This document shows positions 7,703-11,336 of a DNA stretch of 11,336 nt, piece by piece (positions within the stretch are counted from its first letter, which is position 1; every line of letters begins with the position of its first letter). The notes under the pieces were generated by a model. The model made no database searches, was not told where the DNA came from, and saw only the letters and a list, made by a program, of their open reading frames with translations. Origin of the DNA: an uncultured Sphingomonas sp. (lineage in GTDB: Bacteria; Pseudomonadota; Alphaproteobacteria; Sphingomonadales; Sphingomonadaceae); the NCBI GenBank assembly GCA_902806295.1, contig CADCWB010000157.1, positions 1 to 11,336 of the forward strand. The letters run 5' to 3'. Position numbers and translations under genes: made by a program.

Positions 7703-9337
7703 ATGCTGGTCTATGGCGATCATGCCGAGCGGGCCGACGCCCGCTCGCGCCTGCTCGCCTTACGCAGCCGAATGGAGGATGGGCCGTGGAGTCACGACGA
7801 ACTGACCAGCCTGTTTGTCGAGCTGGCTGGCATCACGCAGGGCGTCGCCGACGCTGACTTTACCGAAGCGGGACTTGATCGCCTGCGCCCGGCGGAGCAG
7901 CAATTGCTGGAGCAACTGACGGGTGTTGCGGCAGTGCTGCTTCAATCTTGGGACGCTGGCCGCGCGGGTGCGACGAAGTTGCCGCCCTTGGCGATCGGCG
8001 ACGACCTTCCCGGCCAGGTCGAGATCCGCTTGCCGGAAGGCTATGCGTTTTACGCCCTGAGGCCCGAGGCCTACGCACTCGCCGCGCGACAGCTCAAGCT
8101 GAACGGCGAGCCGCGCGTGATCGGGCTGCGCAGCATTGGCACCGGGCTGGCCTGCATGACGGCGGCCGCGCTGAACGCTGCGCCACCGGTCACCTTGCGA
8201 CCGGTAAATGATCCGTTCGGTCGTCAACCCTGCATCGATGACGAGCTCGCCATCAATCTGCTGGTCGGCAATCCCCACTTGGTGATCGTGGACGAGGGCC
8301 CGGGCCTATCGGGCAGTAGCTTCGGCGGTGTCGCCGACTGGCTGGACGAACGCGGCGTTCCTACCGAGCGCATCGCCTTCCTGCCGGGCCACAGCAACCC
8401 GCTGGGTCCCCAGGCAAGCGCGCGACACCGGGAGCGCTGGAGCGGGGCGCAGCGGCCGGTAGTTCGCCTGGACGAGCCTTCAACGACCGAGATAGAAACC
8501 ATTGTCGGCCCACTCTCAGCTCCTCTGCTCGACCTCTCGTCCGGGAGATGGCGGCCGCTCTGGTGTGCGTCGGAAAACGACTGGCCGGCCATCGATCCCA
8601 CCTGGGAGCGCCGTAAGTTCCTGGCCCAGACCACAGCCGGCAAGTGGCTGGTGAAGTGGGCAGGCCTGGGCGCGATCGGTGAGCGCAAGCTGGCTCTTGC
8701 GCGGCAGCTGACGCCTTGGATCTCCCAAGTCGCCGGACTGACCGGGGGGTGGCTGATCAGCCACTGGCATGACGATGCGGTTCCGACCCGGCCAAGCATG
8801 GGCGAACTCACCGCCTATCTTGAGTTGCGCGCGAGCATCACCGCCGCCGGACCAGGCGCGACGCTTGATACCTTAGCGACCATGGTTCGCCGCAACGTGC
8901 CCGCCTTCTCGAACTGGGCACCCGATCTCCGCACGCTCGATCCCCGACCCGTCTGCACCGACAACCGGATGGCCGCGCAGGAGTGGCTCCGCCTGCCCAG
9001 CGGCCAGCTGCTGAAAGCCGACGCCCTCGACCACCATCAGTCGCACGATCTGGTCGGCTGTCAGGACATCGCCTGGGACGTGGCGGGCGCGATTACCGAA
9101 CTGGATCTTGGCCGCGACGAGGCAGAGCAGCTCCGCGCCGCGCTCGAGGTTCCACCCGACCTGCTCGCCTTCACCCTGATCGCCTACCGCGCTTTCCGGA
9201 TTGGCGCGCACCGGATGAGCGCGGCGTCGCTCGACCACTGGCCTGACGAGCAGCGCCGTCATGTTCTGGCGGGCGATCGGCTGGAAGCTCAGCTAACGGC
9301 CGTAAATGCGGTCGAGAACACGGGACACGTCTACTAG
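7703..9337 (+). CDS. Uncharacterised protein: phosphoribosyltransferase-like plus kinase-like domains
   Basis: This 544-residue protein has no function I can name. Residues 139-157 (VIGLRSIGTGLACMTAAAL) resemble the first substrate loop of phosphoribosyltransferases. Residues 193-207 (LVIVDEGPGLSGSSF) resemble the PRPP-binding loop: a hydrophobic strand, acidic D197-E198, then S-G-S-S in place of T-G-x-T. From about residue 310 the sequence suggests a divergent aminoglycoside-phosphotransferase-like or sugar-kinase-like domain: GKWLVKWAGLG (313-323) could hold the ATP-binding lysine, TDNRMAAQEWL (419-429) the catalytic loop, KADALDHH (438-445) the metal-binding aspartates, and QDIAWDVAGA (454-463) the closing helix. 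These kinase equivalences are inference. The start 3 bases after the previous stop has no clear ribosome site, suggesting translation coupled to that gene. No signal peptide or membrane segment is seen. It could phosphorylate or phosphoribosylate a sugar or acceptor used by this cluster. The 3' end overlaps the convergent gene by 45 bases. Confidence 0.7.
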   Translation: MLVYGDHAERADARSRLLALRSRMEDGPWSHDELTSLFVELAGITQGVADADFTEAGLDRLRPAEQQLLEQLTGVAAVLLQSWDAGRAGATKLPPLAIGDDLPGQVEIRLPEGYAFYALRPEAYALAARQLKLNGEPRVIGLRSIGTGLACMTAAALNAAPPVTLRPVNDPFGRQPCIDDELAINLLVGNPHLVIVDEGPGLSGSSFGGVADWLDERGVPTERIAFLPGHSNPLGPQASARHRERWSGAQRPVVRLDEPSTTEIETIVGPLSAPLLDLSSGRWRPLWCASENDWPAIDPTWERRKFLAQTTAGKWLVKWAGLGAIGERKLALARQLTPWISQVAGLTGGWLISHWHDDAVPTRPSMGELTAYLELRASITAAGPGATLDTLATMVRRNVPAFSNWAPDLRTLDPRPVCTDNRMAAQEWLRLPSGQLLKADALDHHQSHDLVGCQDIAWDVAGAITELDLGRDEAEQLRAALEVPPDLLAFTLIAYRAFRIGAHRMSAASLDHWPDEQRRHVLAGDRLEAQLTAVNAVENTGHVY

Positions 9338-10282
9338 GCGCGCACATTCGGGATCGAACCGCTCACCCGCGGCCAGCCGTCGCGCCCAATCGGCTGCCGC
9401 CCGGCCGCCCCAATCTTGCTCCGCAGCGGCCAACGGCTCGGACCAGGTGCCCTTCATCCGCATCGCTTCGAGCGCGTAGAAGCTGCCGCCGGTGTTGCGC
9501 AGCGCGGCGGCCCCGTCCGTGCCGAAGAACTCGGCTCCGATGACCGCGTCCTGCCCCGCGCTCAACCGCCAGGAGCAGGTCAGGCGAACGATGGTATCGT
9601 CGGCCGTCGTGATGGTCGCAACGGCATAGTCCTCGCAGGTGCGCACCGGATCTTGCAGCGGGCGCCCGTCATGCATTAGGTGCGATTGCACCTCGCGGAC
9701 TTCGGGCCAGCCGAGCGCCCACAGGGCGAGGTCCACCAGGTGCACCCCAAGATCCATGACGCACCCGCCACCCGACAAAGCCGGGTCGTAGAACCACTCC
9801 TTGTCCGGCCCGTAGGCGTTGTGAAAGGTGAGATCGACGCCGAACACCCGCCCCAGCTCCCCGCGCCGATGCTGCTCGTGGATCGCCTGCATCCCGGCAG
9901 TGAACCGATAGCTCAAGTCGACCCCGAGCAACCGGTCGGCGGCGCGCGCCGCGTCCACCACCGCCTGCACCTCGGCCGCAGTGCGGCCAAGTGGCTTCTG
10001 GCAGAACACCGCGATGCCCGCGTCCAGTGCACGGCGAGACTGCTCGGCGTGCAGCGCACTCGGGGAGGCGATCACCAACCCGTCCAAATCTTGCGTCAAC
10101 AACTCATCAACGCCGTCCACGACGGCTGCACCGGGGGCGAGCTCGAGCGCCGCTCGGCGGCTCTCGCCATCGGGATCGGCGATGGCGGCAGCGTCGATCA
10201 GACCGGTGTTCAGCATGGCTTCCATCCGGTGCCGGCCGATCCAGCCGACCCCAAGGAAACCCACCCGCGGTTTGTCCGTCAT
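9293..10282 (-). CDS. Gfo/Idh/MocA family oxidoreductase
   Basis: A 329-residue NAD(P)-dependent dehydrogenase of the glucose-fructose oxidoreductase/inositol dehydrogenase/MocA family, which oxidises or reduces sugars, nucleotide sugars or cyclitols. The N-terminal Rossmann domain has VGFLGVGWIG (7-16). IASPSALHAE (71-80) follows, then CQKPLGRT (94-101), where most relatives have EKP; K96 is the conserved catalytic-site lysine. The C-terminal domain carries GGGCVMDLGVHLVDLALW (171-188) with D177 and H181 in the positions used for substrate and proton transfer. It is the second gene of a two-gene minus-strand operon: its ATG overlaps the stop of the dehydrogenase before it (ATGA at 10279-10282). 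Such pairs often act on the same sugar or cyclitol, but the substrate is not readable. Its 3' end runs 45 bases into the convergent + strand gene. Confidence 0.87.
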   Translation of the reverse strand: MTDKPRVGFLGVGWIGRHRMEAMLNTGLIDAAAIADPDGESRRAALELAPGAAVVDGVDELLTQDLDGLVIASPSALHAEQSRRALDAGIAVFCQKPLGRTAAEVQAVVDAARAADRLLGVDLSYRFTAGMQAIHEQHRRGELGRVFGVDLTFHNAYGPDKEWFYDPALSGGGCVMDLGVHLVDLALWALGWPEVREVQSHLMHDGRPLQDPVRTCEDYAVATITTADDTIVRLTCSWRLSAGQDAVIGAEFFGTDGAAALRNTGGSFYALEAMRMKGTWSEPLAAAEQDWGGRAAADWARRLAAGERFDPECARLVDVSRVLDRIYGR

Positions 10283-11265
10283 GGGACGATGATCGCCTTC
10301 AGGAAGCCCATCGGCCGGTCGCGGGTGGCGTCAAGCGCCTGCGCCAGTTCGTCGAGGCGGTAGCGATGGGTGTAGAGTGGTGAGGGATCGAGCCGCCCAC
10401 TGGCGACTGCCTCCACGGCCTCGCGGATGCCGTCCATGTAGACCGCCGGATCGCGCTCATGGGCGTTGATCACGTCGATCCCCCGCCAGTTCCAGAGCCA
10501 CATGTTGACCTGCCGCGGCCCATCCTGGTGGTAGCCCGCGACGATCAGCTTGCCGCGTTCGCCGGTGATCTCCGTGGCGAGGTCCAGCGGCCATGGCTTG
10601 CCGACCGCTTCGATCACCCGCTCGCAGAACTTGCCGCCGGTCAGCTCCTTGACCCGGTCGATAATCCGCTGATGGTCGTCCATCGGGATGGTCTCTGCCG
10701 CGCCGAACTGGCGGGCCACATCAAGCGAGAAGTCACGCCGGGAGATGGCGATCACGCGTGCTCCCGCATCCGTCACGAGCCGCGTCAGCAAGGCGCCGAG
10801 GAAGCCGATGCCGACGATCGCCACGGTTTGCCCGGCCCGGATGTCGGCGCGACGAAAAATGTTGAAGGCGCAGCCGAGCGGCTCCCCGGGAAACGGTTGC
10901 CCGGCAAGCTCGGCCGGCAGCTTCACGACCTTGTCGGAGTCGGCCAGATCATGGCTGGCATAGCTGTTGTAGCTCAGGGCAGCGACCCGGTCGCCCACCG
11001 CGAGGCACTGGACGCCTTCGCCGACAGCTTCGATGCTGCCCCAGCCCTCATGCCCCATGCCACCCGGCTCGCCAGGATAGGTCAACCACTCCGGCCCGCT
11101 CCATGGGCCCAGGTTCGACGCGCAAACGCCGCAGCCTTCCAGCTTGACGCGCACCTGCCCCGGCCCGGGCTCCGGCAGGGCGAGTTCGTCAACCTTGATT
11201 TGCCGCGGCCCGGCCAGCACGGCCGCCTGCATCGTCCGTTCCATCACCTCATTGTCGCCCAACAT
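10279..11265 (-). CDS. Zinc-type medium-chain alcohol dehydrogenase
   Basis: A medium-chain dehydrogenase/reductase of 328 residues, a little shorter than typical sorbitol or threonine dehydrogenases. It has a GroES-like N-terminal domain with probable catalytic zinc ligands C48 (CGVCASN), H72-E73 (GHEGWG) and E128 (GEPLGCA). The NAD(P)-binding Rossmann fold follows, with VGIGFLG (151-157). The four-cysteine structural zinc lobe is absent: no cysteine lies between about residues 90 and 125. It probably oxidises a secondary alcohol on a sugar or polyol. Three in-frame ATGs compete as starts. The one at 11265 has AAGGGG only 3 bases upstream; ATG 11244 has GAGG 2 bases upstream; ATG 11232 gives MQAAVLAGP, which best matches where family members usually begin. 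The gene precedes, and is translationally coupled to, the Gfo/Idh/MocA gene. Confidence 0.87.
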   Translation of the reverse strand: MLGDNEVMERTMQAAVLAGPRQIKVDELALPEPGPGQVRVKLEGCGVCASNLGPWSGPEWLTYPGEPGGMGHEGWGSIEAVGEGVQCLAVGDRVAALSYNSYASHDLADSDKVVKLPAELAGQPFPGEPLGCAFNIFRRADIRAGQTVAIVGIGFLGALLTRLVTDAGARVIAISRRDFSLDVARQFGAAETIPMDDHQRIIDRVKELTGGKFCERVIEAVGKPWPLDLATEITGERGKLIVAGYHQDGPRQVNMWLWNWRGIDVINAHERDPAVYMDGIREAVEAVASGRLDPSPLYTHRYRLDELAQALDATRDRPMGFLKAIIVP

Positions 11266-11323
11266 CCACCCCTTCGCTGATCGTTTCAGCGCCAGAACGG
11301 GCCAAACGGACCAAGGTTCAACG
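11266..11323. other. Short intergenic region, possible divergent promoter region
   Basis: These 58 bases separate the minus-strand dehydrogenase from a possible + strand gene start. They should contain the promoter of the minus operon unless it lies beyond the window. I see no convincing -35/-10 pair, operator palindrome or terminator on either strand. AAGGGG, read on the minus strand at 11269-11274, is the candidate ribosome site of the dehydrogenase. Confidence 0.3.
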
Positions 11324-11336
11324 ATGATGAAGAGAC
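11324..11336 (+). CDS. Possible start of a truncated divergent gene
   Basis: Two consecutive ATG codons (11324 and 11327) followed by AAG AGA read M-M-K-R before the window ends. AAGG at 11313-11316 sits 7 bases upstream, a good Shine-Dalgarno spacing, and a basic N-terminus would suit a signal peptide or membrane protein. Four codons are too few to identify a product or to prove that a gene is present. Confidence 0.3.

Noticed and set aside
6746..7723. Open frame of 325 codons on the minus strand
   Set aside because: It is antisense to the UDP-xylose synthase-like gene, whose motifs are unmistakable. The antisense protein shows no family features.
10459..11280. Open frame of 273 codons on the plus strand
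   Set aside because: It mirrors the zinc-type dehydrogenase coding region, and the dehydrogenase motifs on the minus strand explain the sequence fully.

Overview
The window is GC-rich, almost fully coding DNA with no RNA genes, repeats, phage genes or insertion sequences that I can recognise. Codon use, gene density and overlapping gene ends fit an alphaproteobacterium, possibly a sphingomonad or rhizobial relative. That placement is an inference, because no taxonomic marker gene is present.

Positions 107-9337 (+ strand) look like one operon for making and transferring unusual deoxy- and pentose sugars. In order it holds: an extended SDR close to dTDP-L-rhamnose 4-epimerases; an extended SDR close to CDP-paratose 2-epimerases; a GT4-type glycosyltransferase; three consecutive CgeB-like glycosyltransferases; a UDP-glucuronate decarboxylase (UDP-xylose synthase)-like SDR; and a 544-residue two-domain protein that I read as a phosphoribosyltransferase-like domain joined to a divergent kinase-like domain. 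The first six junctions are all 4-base stop/start overlaps (GTGA, TTGA, TTGA, ATGA, ATGA, ATGA), and the last gap is 3 bases.

Positions 9293-11265 (- strand) hold a second, convergent operon of two oxidoreductases: a zinc-type medium-chain alcohol dehydrogenase followed, across an ATGA overlap, by a Gfo/Idh/MocA oxidoreductase. Its end overlaps the end of the + operon by 45 bases, so no terminator fits between them. The last 71 bases may contain a divergent promoter and the first codons of another + strand gene.

Taken together, the SDR enzymes would supply nucleotide sugars (6-deoxytalose or similar, UDP-xylose, and one unknown epimerised sugar). The four soluble glycosyltransferases would build a short glycan, and the oxidoreductase pair could modify a sugar or cyclitol. 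There is no flippase, polymerase, priming transferase or any obvious membrane protein, so either the rest of the pathway lies outside the window or the acceptor is a soluble protein or small molecule. The least explained part is the phosphoribosyltransferase/kinase-like fusion at 7703-9337, the best candidate here for undescribed biochemistry.
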